The notes: generated by a model not told the origin, from the sequence alone. A DNA stretch of 64,000 bases from JADKFD01 sp050250665 (GCA_050250665.1 JBFWOF010000001.1:1-64000); one strand, 5' to 3'; positions 24,849 through 34,651 are shown, numbered from the stretch's first letter. Translations and numbers: made by a program.

Positions 24849-24901
24849 AACAGCGCCCCATCTGCGACAATCGAGCACGTTCTTCGCCGATCCTGCCATC
24901 C

Positions 24902-25663
24902 ATGCTCATTGACAGCCATTGCCACCTGGACGCTTCCGAATTCGACGCCGACCGTGCGGTTGTGCTCGCACGGGCGCGGGCAGCGGGCGTGGTCGCTCAG
25001 ATCATTCCGGCAGTCACTGCCGCGAGTTTCGATCAACTGGCATTGCTGACTGCCGCCGAGGCGGACCTGCATGCCGCCTACGGTTTGCACCCGATGTTTC
25101 TGTCGGAGCACCGACCCGAACACCTGAGATCAGTACGAGAACGCCTCGCCAGCGGCGCGGCGGTGGCCGTCGGTGAGTGCGGCCTCGATTTCTTCGTCGA
25201 AGATCTGGATCCCGATCTGCAGCGCGACTACTTCCTCGCCCAGGTCGAACTTGCCCGCGAATTCCAGTTGCCGCTGGTCCTGCATGCACGGCGGGCGGTC
25301 GAGGAGGTCATCGCCACGCTGCGCCGCGTGGGCGGTGTCAGCGGCGTCGTGCACAGCTATTCGGGCAGTGAGGAGCAGGCCCGCCAGCTCTGGAAACTGG
25401 GCTTCTGCCTGGGGATCGGCGGACCGATCACCTTCGACCGTGCACAGCGACTGCGGCGCATCGTCGCCAGCATGCCGATCGAATATCTGCTGCTGGAAAC
25501 CGACGCCCCCGATCAACCCGATCAATGGCACCGCGGCCAGCGCAATGAACCGGCCCACCTCCCGGCGGTCGCTGCCACCATCGCCGAATTGCGCGGCGTG
25601 TCAGTCGACGAGATTGCGCAAGCGACCAGCGCCAATGCCCGGCGGGTGTTTGGGTTGCCGTAG
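24902..25663 (+). CDS. TatD-family metal-dependent hydrolase
   Basis: The protein has 253 residues from the ATG at 24902. The metal site is complete: DSHCHLD (His6, His8), VGECGLD (Glu92), LVLHARR (His128), VVHSYSG (His151) and LLETDAP. TatD-family proteins are 3'-5' DNA/RNA exonucleases or related hydrolases. VGECGLDFF and LGIGGPITFDRAQRLRR are typical of the YjjV-like branch. It is monocistronic and preceded by a repeat pair. Confidence 0.92.
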   Translation: MLIDSHCHLDASEFDADRAVVLARARAAGVVAQIIPAVTAASFDQLALLTAAEADLHAAYGLHPMFLSEHRPEHLRSVRERLASGAAVAVGECGLDFFVEDLDPDLQRDYFLAQVELAREFQLPLVLHARRAVEEVIATLRRVGGVSGVVHSYSGSEEQARQLWKLGFCLGIGGPITFDRAQRLRRIVASMPIEYLLLETDAPDQPDQWHRGQRNEPAHLPAVAATIAELRGVSVDEIAQATSANARRVFGLP

Positions 25664-25740
25664 CAAGATGGCGAGAGGGCGCCGGGAAGTGAACCTGCAG
25701 CGCGGGGCGCGTCATCAGCCACCTGTGTCGTAGGTAGTTG

Positions 25741-26060
25741 ATGCGTCATTGCGAGGAGCGCAGCGACGAAGCCATCCAGGGTAAGCCATGCCGCGGCCGC
25801 CGGCGCGAACAGCCCTGGCGCACATCCCGATTCACCGCGCGCCGGAGCCGCGCTACCTCAAGCTCTGGCTCAAGGCCCGTGCGCAGTGTCGGGCAGTGGC
25901 CCTCCATGAACCCATATCGTTTGTTGTTGATGCGTCATTGCGAGGAGCGCAGCGACGAAGCAATCCAGGGTAGTGCCGCACGCCCCTGGATTGCTTCCCC
26001 CGGACCAAGTCCGGGGTCGCAATGACGCCGGGGGTTCATGGCCCGTGGGCAGTTTCAGGC
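25741..26060. repeat. GTCATTGCGAG-type elements with a GCGCGCCGGAGCC element
   Basis: Copies of GTCATTGCGAGGAGCGCAG...GCAATCCAG lie at about 25745-25780 and 25935-25970, with an inverted copy ending near 26034. At 25791-25858 sits another element with GCGGCCGCCGGCGCG...GCGCGCCGGAGCCGCGCTAC, also found between fdsB and fdsA. No gene is visible up to 26213. Confidence 0.8.
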
Positions 26061-26213
26061 CGACACACGTGGCTCGCAATGACGCGATCCGGAGTTCTCC
26101 CGACAAATCCGGACCTACAGACGCCCGAGGCCCGCACGCCTCTCACGCTCCTGCCCTCGCACGCCCCTAACCCGCTATCCTGCCCTGATCTCACTGCTCG
26201 CAGACCAGACCTC

Positions 26214-27152
26214 ATGGCCGGAACCAGCCTGCTTACCCTGATCGACGACATTGCTGCCCTGCTGGATGACATCGCCGTGATGAGCAAGGTGGCCGCCACC
26301 AAGACGGCTGGCGTGCTTGGCGATGATCTGGCCTTGAATGCGGAACAGGTCTCCGGTGTGTCCGCCGAGCGCGAGTTGCCGGTGGTCTGGGCCGTGGCCA
26401 AGGGCTCGATGCTGAACAAGCTGATACTGGTGCCGGCGGCGATGGCGATCAGCGCGCTGGCGCCGTGGGCCATTGTTCCCCTGCTGATGCTGGGCGGCGC
26501 CTATTTATGTTTCGAGGGCTTCGAGAAGATCGCCCACAAGTTCATGCACTCACCCGACGAGGATGCGCATCACCACCAGCAACTGGTGGCAGCCGTGGCC
26601 AATCCCAAGGTCGATCTGGTGGCCTTCGAGAAGGACAAGGTCAAGGGAGCCATCCGCACCGATTTCATCCTCTCCGCCGAGATCATCGTCATCACCCTCG
26701 GTACCGTGGCCGGCGCCACCTTCGGCAAGCAGTTGGCGGTACTCAGCCTGATCGCCGTCGCCATGACCGTCGGTGTCTATGGCCTGGTGGCTGGCATCGT
26801 CAAACTCGATGATTTCGGCCTTTACCTGAGCCGTCTGAAAGGCGCCGCACAACGTCGCTTGGGCCTGTGGCTGCTGACAGCGGCGCCCTACTTCATGAAG
26901 ACGCTCTCGGTCGTCGGCACGGCGGCCATGTTCGTGGTCGGCGGCAGCATCCTGGTGCATGGCATCGAGCCCCTGCATCACTTCATCCAGCACGGCGGCG
27001 AGCATGTACAGCAGATGGGTGCGCCAGGCTGGGTCGGCGGGCTGACGGTGATTTTGATGGAGACCCTGGTGGGCCTGATCGCCGGCGGCTTGGTCTTGCT
27101 GTTTCTGACGACCGGCAAGCGTCTGTTTGGCAAGAAGGATGCTGTTGGTTAG
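26214..27152 (+). CDS. DUF808 (YedI-type) inner-membrane protein
   Basis: The protein has 312 residues from the ATG at 26214. The start MAGTSLLTLIDDIAALLDDIAVMSKVAATKTAGVLGDDLALNAEQV is highly characteristic of the DUF808/YedI family. Several membrane segments follow (ILVPAAMAISALAPWAIVPL, then LMLGGAYLCFEGFEKI, and three or four in the second half). The biochemical function is unknown. A proposed role as a transporter-like protein has not been shown. Confidence 0.92.
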   Translation: MAGTSLLTLIDDIAALLDDIAVMSKVAATKTAGVLGDDLALNAEQVSGVSAERELPVVWAVAKGSMLNKLILVPAAMAISALAPWAIVPLLMLGGAYLCFEGFEKIAHKFMHSPDEDAHHHQQLVAAVANPKVDLVAFEKDKVKGAIRTDFILSAEIIVITLGTVAGATFGKQLAVLSLIAVAMTVGVYGLVAGIVKLDDFGLYLSRLKGAAQRRLGLWLLTAAPYFMKTLSVVGTAAMFVVGGSILVHGIEPLHHFIQHGGEHVQQMGAPGWVGGLTVILMETLVGLIAGGLVLLFLTTGKRLFGKKDAVG

Positions 27153-27208
27153 GCACTGGCGACGGCGGGTCGCTCGCAGATCCGGGGGCGGGAGCGCCTT
27201 GCCTGCTC

Positions 27209-28300
27209 GTGACTGACCCACCCACTCGCATCAAGGGCCGCGGTGCGGCCAGCAATCCGGTCGGGCGCTTCGAGAGCACCCGCGCGGAAATCGAAGACGA
27301 TGGCTGGTGGCAGGAAGTCCTGCCTTCGCGCCCGCAGACCCGCGTGGTCGACGAGAACGCACGCTCGATCCTGAGTCGCAACGAGTCGCCGGACATCCCC
27401 TTCGACCAGTCCATCAACGCTTACCGCGGCTGCGAACACGGTTGCGTCTATTGCTATGCGCGGCCCACGCACGAGTACCTGAACCTGTCATCAGGGCTGG
27501 ATTTCGAGACCCGGCTGTTTGCCAAGGTCAACACCCTGGATCTGCTGCGACGCGAACTCGGCAAGCCCGGCCACTCAGTCAGTCCGATCAATCTCGGCGC
27601 CAACACCGATCCCTATCAGCCTGTCGAGAAAAGCTATCGGCTGACCCGTCAGATTCTGGAACTGCTGCTGCAGACCCGACATCCGCTGACGATCGTCACC
27701 AAGAACGCGCTGGTACTGCGCGATCTGGATCTGCTGCGCGAGCTGGCCGCCGTGCAACTGGTGCAGGTCTTCCTGTCGATCACGACGCTGGACAACGTCC
27801 TGGCCAGTCGCCTGGAGCCGCGCGCCAGTGCCCCGCATGCACGGCTGCGCGCGGTGCGCGAACTGGCGCAGGCTGGTGTGCCGGTCGGCGTGTTCGTGGC
27901 CCCGGTGATTCCGGCCATCACCGATCACGAACTGGAAACCATCATGGGCGCGGCCCACGACGCCGGCGCCAGCATCATCAGCTACACCCTGGTGCGTCTG
28001 CCGCATCAGGTGGCGCCGCTGTTCCGTGAGTGGCTGGAACTGCACTTTCCGCAGCGCGCGGCGCATGTCATGAGTCTGATCCAGCAGATGCGCGGCGGTC
28101 GCGACAACGACCCACGCTTCGGCTCGCGCATGCGCGGCGAGGGCCAGTTTGCCGAACTGTTGCGGCAACGCTTCCAGCTGGCCCGAAAGAAGCTGGGCTT
28201 CAGCAGCCGCGATGAGCGGCCAGAGTTGCGCTGCGATCTGTTTCAGGCGCCATCAAGACCGAAACCGATCTCGCCTCAGGGCGATCTGTTTGGCGGCTGA
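27209..28300 (+). CDS. PA0069-family radical SAM protein
   Basis: The protein has 363 residues. I chose the GTG at 27209 because the family starts with the arginine-rich RIKGRGAASNPVGRFES. The radical SAM cluster motif is CEHGCVYCYA (Cys75, Cys79, Cys82), in the CxxxCxxC spacing, preceded by INAYRGC. The SPINLGANTDPYQPVEK segment is related to the spore photoproduct lyase-like fold. The C-terminus carries RRxR-like and QGDLFGG segments. It should use a 4Fe-4S cluster and S-adenosylmethionine. Its substrate is unknown. Confidence 0.93.
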   Translation: MTDPPTRIKGRGAASNPVGRFESTRAEIEDDGWWQEVLPSRPQTRVVDENARSILSRNESPDIPFDQSINAYRGCEHGCVYCYARPTHEYLNLSSGLDFETRLFAKVNTLDLLRRELGKPGHSVSPINLGANTDPYQPVEKSYRLTRQILELLLQTRHPLTIVTKNALVLRDLDLLRELAAVQLVQVFLSITTLDNVLASRLEPRASAPHARLRAVRELAQAGVPVGVFVAPVIPAITDHELETIMGAAHDAGASIISYTLVRLPHQVAPLFREWLELHFPQRAAHVMSLIQQMRGGRDNDPRFGSRMRGEGQFAELLRQRFQLARKKLGFSSRDERPELRCDLFQAPSRPKPISPQGDLFGG

Positions 28301-28311
28301 GGCGCCCGGCC

Positions 28312-29060
28312 TGTGGGAGCGGACTTGTCCGCGACAAGCCCGTCGCGGCTGAAGCCGCTCCCACTGTAGGAGCGACCTTGCGTCGCGACCGCAGACTTCC
28401 GGACACCCGGGAACCCCGATCGCGTCTGAAGCCGCTCCCACAGCAGGAGCGACCTTGCGTCGCGACCGCAGACTTCCGGACACCCGGGAACCCCGATCGC
28501 GGCTGAAGCCGCTCCCACCGCAGGAGCGACCTTGCGTCGCGACCGCAGACTTCCGGATACACCAGAACCCCGATCGCGGCTGAAGCCGATCCCACTGTAG
28601 GAGCGACCTTGCGTCGCGACCGCAGACTTCCGGATACACCAGAACCCCGATCGCGGCTGANNNNNNNNNNGCGTCGCGACCGCAGACTTCCGGATACACC
28701 AGAACCCCGATCGCGGCTGAAGCCGATCCCACTGTAGGAGCGACCTTGCGTCGCGACCGCAGACTTCCGGATACACCAGAACCCCGATCGCGGCTGAAGC
28801 CGATCCCACTGTAGGAGCGACCTTGCGTCGCGACCGCAGACTTCCGGATACACCAGAACCCCGATCGCGGCTGAGGCCACTCCCACTGCAGGAGCGACCT
28901 TGCGTCGCGACCGCAGACTTCCGGATACCCGAGAACGCCGATCGCGGCTGAAGCCGCTCCCACTGCAGGAGCGACCTTGCGTCGCGACCGCAGACTTCCG
29001 GATACACCAGAACCCCGATCGCCGCTGAAGCCGATCCCACCGGTTGGCTACGGCTGCCCT
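28312..29060. repeat. tandem array of about nine 77-bp REP units
   Basis: The marker GCGTCGCGACCGCAGACTTC starts near 28380, 28457, 28534, 28611, 28671, 28748, 28825, 28902 and 28979, a period of 77 bp except across the assembly gap (60). Each unit joins a GGAGCGACCTTGCGTCGCGA hairpin to GATCGCGGCTGAAGCCG. All frames stay open across it, but the proteins are low-complexity repeat products. Confidence 0.92.
28661..28670. other. assembly gap (ten Ns)
   Basis: Ten Ns sit inside the 77-bp tandem array. The flanking unit is 17 bp short of the period, and the true number of units here is unknown. Confidence 0.95.
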
Positions 29061-29149
29061 TAGTCGTGCGCTTGCCATCACCGCTGCCCTTGACGTGCGC
29101 CATGACGCGAATCGGTGCCGGGGCTACAATCCGTGCAGGAGGTGTCCCC

Positions 29150-29656
29150 ATGTCTGCTGCTACACCCTGGAGCACTGAGCTGGCGGAGACGCTGATCTCG
29201 GCAGAGCAGGCCTCTGCCCGGGCCTTCTACGGCGACGATGGTGCTGGCGCCACCGCCCTGCTTCCCATTCTGCATGCGTTTGCGCGGCGCTTCGGTTTCG
29301 TACCGGACGAGGCCCTGCCGATGATTGCCCAGCGTCTGAATATCTCCAAAGCCGAAGTACGTGGCGCGCTGAGTTTCTATCACGACTTTGACGATGTGCC
29401 GCCCGGCCTGCACGTGCTCAAGCTGTGTCGCGCTGAAGCCTGCCAGGCCCTGGGCTGCGAGCAGACGGCTGCCCATCTTGCCGAGCAGCATCAGCTGAAA
29501 CCGGATAGCACGGTGGGTGCAGTCACGCTGAGAAACGTCTATTGCCTGGGCAACTGTGCATTGGGGCCGGCGGCGCTGCTGGGCGAGGAACTGCTGGCGC
29601 GCTTTGACGCACAGGCGGCCGATGCCTTGATGGCGCGGCTGGGGAAACCAGCATGA
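29150..29656 (+). CDS. fdsG: formate dehydrogenase gamma subunit, NuoE-like [2Fe-2S] protein
   Basis: The protein has 168 residues; the ATG at 29150 follows an AGGAGG site. It has the thioredoxin-like ferredoxin fold of NuoE, with the four cluster cysteines in the C-x4-C...C-x3-C pattern: Cys93, Cys98, Cys132 and Cys136 (LCRAEACQALG, VYCLGNCALGP). In the soluble NAD-dependent formate dehydrogenase FdsABGD it carries a [2Fe-2S] cluster next to the FMN subunit. It is the first gene of the fds cluster, separated from fdsB by 112 bp that hold a REP-type element. Confidence 0.93.
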   Translation: MSAATPWSTELAETLISAEQASARAFYGDDGAGATALLPILHAFARRFGFVPDEALPMIAQRLNISKAEVRGALSFYHDFDDVPPGLHVLKLCRAEACQALGCEQTAAHLAEQHQLKPDSTVGAVTLRNVYCLGNCALGPAALLGEELLARFDAQAADALMARLGKPA

Positions 29657-29687
29657 GCCAGGTTTTTGCCGAATCTGGACCAGGCCA

Positions 29688-29727
29688 CTGTCACGTAGTC
29701 CGGCGAGCCGGACAACGTGAGCTACGA
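29688..29727. repeat. GTCACGTAG-type element between fdsG and fdsB
   Basis: GTCACGTAGTCCGGC-gagc-CGGACAACGTGAGCTACG forms an imperfect hairpin of the same family as those at 24705 and 36361. Confidence 0.75.
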
Positions 29728-29768
29728 TCCGCGCGCTTCGGTCACTATCGCCTTTCGCCGACTACACC

Positions 29769-31286
29769 ATGAAAATCTTCGTCTCCCGCGATGCCGCAGC
29801 ACGCTCGGTCGGCGCCGATGGCGTCGCCACAGCCATCACCGATCAGGCACGCGCGGCGGGGATCGACCTGACGCTGGTCCGCACCGGCAGCCGCGGCATG
29901 CTCTGGCTGGAACCGCTGGTCGAGGTCGAAACCGCAAACGGTCGAGTCGCCTACGGGCCGGTCCAGGCTGCCGATATCGCCTCGCTGTTCGCGGCCGGAT
30001 TTGTCGACGGCGGGGCACACCCACTGGGCCACGGATTGACCGAACAGATGCCGTGGATGGCGCGCCAGCAGCGCCTGAGCTTTGCCCGCGTCGGCGTCAT
30101 CGATCCGCTGTCACTGGACGACTATCGCGCCCACGGCGGCTGCGCAGGACTGGACCGGGCACGCACCCTGTCTGCCGATGCGCTGCTGCAGCAGATCGTC
30201 GATTCCGGACTGCGCGGTCGCGGCGGCGCCGGTTTTCCGGCCGGCATCAAATGGCGCACCGTGGCCCAGGCACCGGGCGTGCGCAAATACATCGTCTGCA
30301 ATGCCGACGAGGGCGACAGCGGTACTTTTGCCGATCGCATGCTGATCGAGGGCGATCCCTACGCGCTGATCGAAGGCATGCTGATCGCCGGGCTTGCGGT
30401 GGGCGCCAGTCGTGGCGTGGTCTATCTGCGTTCGGAGTACCCGCAGGCCATTGCCACGTTGCGCAGCGCACTGGCCACAGCCCGGCACCAGGGTCTGCTG
30501 GACGAGAACTTCGACATCGATCTGCGCATCGGCGCCGGCGCCTATATCTGCGGCGAAGAGACCTCGCTGCTGGAAAGCGTGGAAGGTAGACGCGGACAGG
30601 TGCGGGCCAAGCCGCCGTTGCCGGCGCATAGCGGCCTGTTCGGGCGCCCGACCGTGGTCAACAATGTGCTGACCCTGGCAGCGGTGCCCTGGATTCTGCA
30701 ACACGGCGCTCAGGCCCATGCCGACTTCGGCATGGGCCGCTCGCGCGGTTCGATGCCGGTACAGCTGGCCGGCAATATCCGTCGCGGCGGGCTGTTCGAG
30801 TGTGCTTTCGGGATGACCCTGCGCGAACTGATCGAGGACATCGGTGGCGGCACCCTCAGTGGTCGTCCGCTGCGCGCGGTGCAGGTCGGCGGGCCGCTGG
30901 GCGCCTATTTCCCGGACTCCTTGCTGGACACGCCGCTGGACTATGAAGCGATGGCCGCCGCCGGCGGATTGCTCGGCCACGCCGGCATCGTGGTCTTTGA
31001 CGACAGCGTCGATCTGGCGAAGCAGGCGCGCTTCGCGTTCGAGTTCTGCGCGCTGGAAAGTTGCGGCAAATGCACGCCCTGCCGGATTGGCTCGACCCGC
31101 GGCGCCGAGACCCTGGACAAGGTGATCAAGGGCATCGAGCCCGAACGCCACATCGAGCTGGTCAGGGACTTGTGCACGGTCATGACCGATGCCTCGCTAT
31201 GCGCGCTGGGCGGCTTGACGCCGATACCGGTGCTGAGCGCGCTTGAGCATTTCCGCGAGGATTTCGGCCCGAGGGCGGCGATATGA
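29769..31286 (+). CDS. fdsB: formate dehydrogenase beta subunit, NuoF-like FMN/NADH protein
   Basis: The protein has 505 residues. An N-terminal thioredoxin-like domain (about 1-110) lacks the cluster cysteines, as in other FdsB proteins. The NuoF part follows: the FMN/NADH-binding GLRGRGGAGFPAGIKW and KYIVCNADEGDSGTFADR, then GAGAYICGEETSLLESVEG. The [4Fe-4S] motif is ESCGKCTPCRIG plus the downstream Cys in DASLCALGG. It passes electrons from formate oxidation to NAD+. An unusual 346-bp gap separates it from fdsA. Confidence 0.95.
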   Translation: MKIFVSRDAAARSVGADGVATAITDQARAAGIDLTLVRTGSRGMLWLEPLVEVETANGRVAYGPVQAADIASLFAAGFVDGGAHPLGHGLTEQMPWMARQQRLSFARVGVIDPLSLDDYRAHGGCAGLDRARTLSADALLQQIVDSGLRGRGGAGFPAGIKWRTVAQAPGVRKYIVCNADEGDSGTFADRMLIEGDPYALIEGMLIAGLAVGASRGVVYLRSEYPQAIATLRSALATARHQGLLDENFDIDLRIGAGAYICGEETSLLESVEGRRGQVRAKPPLPAHSGLFGRPTVVNNVLTLAAVPWILQHGAQAHADFGMGRSRGSMPVQLAGNIRRGGLFECAFGMTLRELIEDIGGGTLSGRPLRAVQVGGPLGAYFPDSLLDTPLDYEAMAAAGGLLGHAGIVVFDDSVDLAKQARFAFEFCALESCGKCTPCRIGSTRGAETLDKVIKGIEPERHIELVRDLCTVMTDASLCALGGLTPIPVLSALEHFREDFGPRAAI

Positions 31287-31632
31287 ACGTCCAGTCAGTG
31301 CGCCGAGCTTTGGTAGGCCGGGTCCTCGCGTCGTCGGTGTTTGGCATCACGAGATGTCCCGTACGCGAGGCGCCCGGCGCACTTGCGCGAATGCGGGAAA
31401 GAGCGGCGGCCGCCGGCGCGATCAAGCCGCCGCGCCCCCCATGCGACTTGCGCGCCGGAGCCGCGCTACTCGCTGCGGCGCCGCTCTTGAATCCCTGCAG
31501 ATCAAGAGCGGCCGCGCAGGCGCGCGTCCCTCCTCAAACCCGCTCCGGGCCTGCCACATCGTTGAAGGCTGGTGGGCCACGTTGCGCCCGCGCCGCAACA
31601 CCGCGGCGACCGCTGCGTTTGCGAGGTGATTC
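31287..31632. repeat. repeat-bearing gap between fdsB and fdsA
   Basis: At about 31402-31469 lies GCGGCCGCCGGCGCG...GCGCGCCGGAGCCGCGCTAC, the same element as at 25791-25858. The rest is GC-rich, with open frames on both strands but no gene features. Confidence 0.7.
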
Positions 31633-34479
31633 ATGACGCTGCTGAAGGAACCCGACTACGGTACGCCGCTGCGGCAGAGCAGCGAAACGGTCAGCCTGCG
31701 CATCGATGGCGCTGCGGTCACCGTGCCCAAGGGCACCTCGATCATGGCCGCGGCGCGCAGTCACGGCAACGCCATTCCCAAACTCTGCGCCACCGATTCG
31801 GTCGAGGCCTTCGGATCCTGTCGGCTATGTTTGGTCGAGATCGAGGGCCGCCGTGGCACGCCGGCCTCGTGCACCACCCCGGCCGAGGACGGCATGGTCG
31901 TGCATACGCAAACCCCGCGCCTGGCCAGACTGCGCAAGGGCGTCATGGAGCTGTACATCTCCGACCATCCGCTGGATTGCCTGACCTGCTCGGCCAACGG
32001 TGATTGCGAGTTGCAGGACATGGCCGGCGCGGTGGGCCTGCGCGAGGTGCGCTATGGCCATGACGGCGCCAAACACCGCACCGAGGCCAGGGATGAGAGC
32101 AACCCCTATTTCAGCTTCGATTCGTCCAAATGCATCGTCTGCTCGCGCTGCGTGCGCGCCTGCGAGGAAGTCCAGGGCACCTTTGCGCTGAGCATTCTGG
32201 GACGCGGTCTGGATTCCAAGGTCGGCACCGGCACCAGCGATTTTCTGTCCTCCGAATGCGTCTCCTGCGGCGCCTGCGTTCAGGCCTGCCCCACCGCCAC
32301 GCTCAACGAGAAATCGGTGATCGAACTGGGCACGCCGACCAGCCATGTCGACACCACCTGCGCCTATTGCGGCGTCGGCTGCGGTTTCCGCGCCGAAACC
32401 CAGGGCAACCAGGTGGTACGCATGGTGCCCTCCAAACAGGGCTTGGCCAACGAGGGCCATTCCTGCGTCAAGGGGCGATTCGCCTGGGGCTATGCCACGC
32501 ACAAGGACCGCATCACCCGACCGATGATCCGCCAGCTGATCACCGATCCCTGGCGTGAGGTGTCCTGGGACGAGGCCTTCGCCTACGCAGCCTCGGAGTT
32601 CAAGCGTCTGCAGGCCGAACACGGCCGCGACGCCATCGGCGGCATTACCTCGTCACGCTGCACCAATGAAGAGACCTTTCTGGTGCAGAAACTGGTGCGC
32701 GCCGGCTTCGGCAACAACAATGTCGATACCTGCGCCCGCGTCTGCCATTCACCGACGGGCTACGGGCTGAAGAACACTTTCGGCACGTCGGCCGGTACCC
32801 AGGACTTTCGTTCGGTCGCCCAGGCCGACGTGATCCTGCTGATCGGCGCCAATCCCACCGATGCCCATCCGGTGTTTGCCTCGCGCATGAAACGGCGCCT
32901 GCGAGAGGGCGCCAGGCTGATCGTGGCCGATCCGCGACGTATTGATCTGGTGCGCTCGGCACATGTGGAGGCCACCCATCATCTGCCGCTGCTGCCCGGC
33001 ACCAATGTGGCGCTGATCAACGCCCTTGCCCATGTCATCGTCACCGAGGGTCTGGTCAGGGAAGACTATGTGCGCGAGCGCTGTGACCTCGACGCCTTCG
33101 AGTCCTGGGCGCGCTTCATTGCCGAGGAACGCAACTCACCGGAAGCCATGGCGGCCATCGCCGGTGTTCCGGCAGCCGACATCCGCGCGGCGGCGCGTCT
33201 GTACGCCAGCGCCGGCAATGCAGCCATCTACTATGGCCTTGGTGTCACCGAGCACAGTCAGGGCTCGACCATGGTCATGGGCATGGCCAATCTGGCCATG
33301 GCCACCGGCAACATCGGCCGCGAAGGCGTCGGCGTGAATCCGCTGCGCGGCCAGAACAATGTGCAGGGCGCCTGCGACATGGGCTCCTTCCCGCACGAGT
33401 ATTCGGGTTACCGGCACGTCAGTGACGACGCCACGCGCGAACTGTTCGAACATCTGTGGGGCGTGTCCTTGTCGAAGGAACCGGGACTGCGCATTCCCAA
33501 CATGCTCGACGAAGCGGTATCGGGTGGCTTCAAGGGCATCTACATCCAGGGCGAAGACATCGCCCAGTCCGACCCCGACACCCAGCACGTCATTGCCGGC
33601 CTGGAAGCGATGGAATGCGTGGTCGTCCACGATCTGTTTCTCAACGAGACCGCCAAGTACGCGCATGTGTTCTTGCCGGGCTCGTCCTTCCTGGAGAAGG
33701 ACGGCACCTTCACCAACGCCGAGCGTCGCATCAGTCGCGTGCGCAAGGTCATGGAGCCGCTGGCGGGACTGGCCGACTGGGAAGTGACGCTGCGCTTTGC
33801 CCAGGCGCTGGGCTACGAACTGCACTATGGGCATCCCTCCGAGATCATGGACGAGATCGCGCGGCTGACGCCGAGTTTCGCGGGTGTGTCCTACGCCAGG
33901 ATCGACGAACTGGGATCGCTGCAATGGCCCTGCAACGAGGCGGCGCCGCGGGGCACGCCGGTGATGCACGTGGATCGTTTCGTGCGCGGCAAGGGCAACT
34001 TCATGCTGACCGAGTTCATCCCCACCGATGAGCGCACCGGGCCGCGCTTCCCGCTGCTGCTGACCACCGGGCGCATCCTTTCGCAATACAACGTCGGCGC
34101 CCAGACCGCGCGCACGCCCAACAGCGAATGGCACAGCGAAGACGTGCTGGAGATTCATCCCTTCGATGCCGAGAACCGCGGCATCAACAGCGGCGATCGG
34201 GTCTCGCTGCAAAGCCGCTCCGGCGAGACTTCGCTGCGTGCCGTTATCACCGAGCGGGTGCAGCCGGGCGTGGTCTACACCACCTTCCATCACGCCCGCA
34301 CCGGCGCCAATGTGGTGACCACCGACTACTCCGACTGGGCGACGAACTGCCCCGAGTACAAGGTCACGGCGGTGCAGGTCGCGCGCACCAGCGAACTGGC
34401 CCCGTGGCAGCAGGACGAGCTGCAGCGCGAGCAATTCCTGCGGCGCATCGAGCGGAGCGAGCCCCATGTGGCCGGATGA
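31633..34479 (+). CDS. fdsA: formate dehydrogenase alpha subunit, molybdenum catalytic protein
   Basis: The protein has 948 residues, the FdsA length. The N-terminal NuoG-like part has a [2Fe-2S] ferredoxin domain (FGSCRLCLVEIEG), a His-Cys cluster region (DHPLDCLTCSANGDCELQ) and two [4Fe-4S] motifs (CIVCSRCVRACEE, CVSCGACVQACP). The molybdopterin domain begins with CAYCGVGCGF and its [4Fe-4S] cluster. The molybdenum ligand is Cys371, followed by His372 (ARVCHSPTGYG), so it is not a selenocysteine enzyme. It oxidises formate to CO2 in the cytoplasm and could run in reverse. The FdhD-type sulfurylase (fdsC) usually found with it is absent from this window. Confidence 0.97.
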   Translation: MTLLKEPDYGTPLRQSSETVSLRIDGAAVTVPKGTSIMAAARSHGNAIPKLCATDSVEAFGSCRLCLVEIEGRRGTPASCTTPAEDGMVVHTQTPRLARLRKGVMELYISDHPLDCLTCSANGDCELQDMAGAVGLREVRYGHDGAKHRTEARDESNPYFSFDSSKCIVCSRCVRACEEVQGTFALSILGRGLDSKVGTGTSDFLSSECVSCGACVQACPTATLNEKSVIELGTPTSHVDTTCAYCGVGCGFRAETQGNQVVRMVPSKQGLANEGHSCVKGRFAWGYATHKDRITRPMIRQLITDPWREVSWDEAFAYAASEFKRLQAEHGRDAIGGITSSRCTNEETFLVQKLVRAGFGNNNVDTCARVCHSPTGYGLKNTFGTSAGTQDFRSVAQADVILLIGANPTDAHPVFASRMKRRLREGARLIVADPRRIDLVRSAHVEATHHLPLLPGTNVALINALAHVIVTEGLVREDYVRERCDLDAFESWARFIAEERNSPEAMAAIAGVPAADIRAAARLYASAGNAAIYYGLGVTEHSQGSTMVMGMANLAMATGNIGREGVGVNPLRGQNNVQGACDMGSFPHEYSGYRHVSDDATRELFEHLWGVSLSKEPGLRIPNMLDEAVSGGFKGIYIQGEDIAQSDPDTQHVIAGLEAMECVVVHDLFLNETAKYAHVFLPGSSFLEKDGTFTNAERRISRVRKVMEPLAGLADWEVTLRFAQALGYELHYGHPSEIMDEIARLTPSFAGVSYARIDELGSLQWPCNEAAPRGTPVMHVDRFVRGKGNFMLTEFIPTDERTGPRFPLLLTTGRILSQYNVGAQTARTPNSEWHSEDVLEIHPFDAENRGINSGDRVSLQSRSGETSLRAVITERVQPGVVYTTFHHARTGANVVTTDYSDWATNCPEYKVTAVQVARTSELAPWQQDELQREQFLRRIERSEPHVAG

Positions 34480-34496
34480 GTCCAACCTGGAGCCGT

Positions 34497-34640
34497 CTGT
34501 GGGAGCGGACTCCGTCCGCGAGCTCTGGGCCGTAGAAGATGGCATGACCGGCGACGAGTGCTGGCCTCTGGTCGCGGGCAGAGCCCAATCCCACAGCCGA
34601 AGCGGAAGAACATCGCGGCTGAAGCCGCTCCCACAGGAGG
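34497..34640. repeat. REP-like elements between fdsA and fdsD
   Basis: GTGGGAGCGGACTCCGTCCG and CGGCTGAAGCCGCTCCCACA, members of the commonest repeat family, face each other across about 85 bp. The second contains the AGGAGG that serves fdsD. Confidence 0.8.
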
Positions 34641-34651
34641 CGTGCTGAACG

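Noticed and set aside
28200..29175. Three overlapping minus-strand frames of about 240-300 codons across the REP array
   Set aside because: They translate a 77-bp non-coding tandem repeat, span an assembly gap and consist only of repeat peptides.
31243..31764. Open frames in the fdsB-fdsA gap
   Set aside because: They are low-complexity, overlap on both strands and cover a repeat element found elsewhere.
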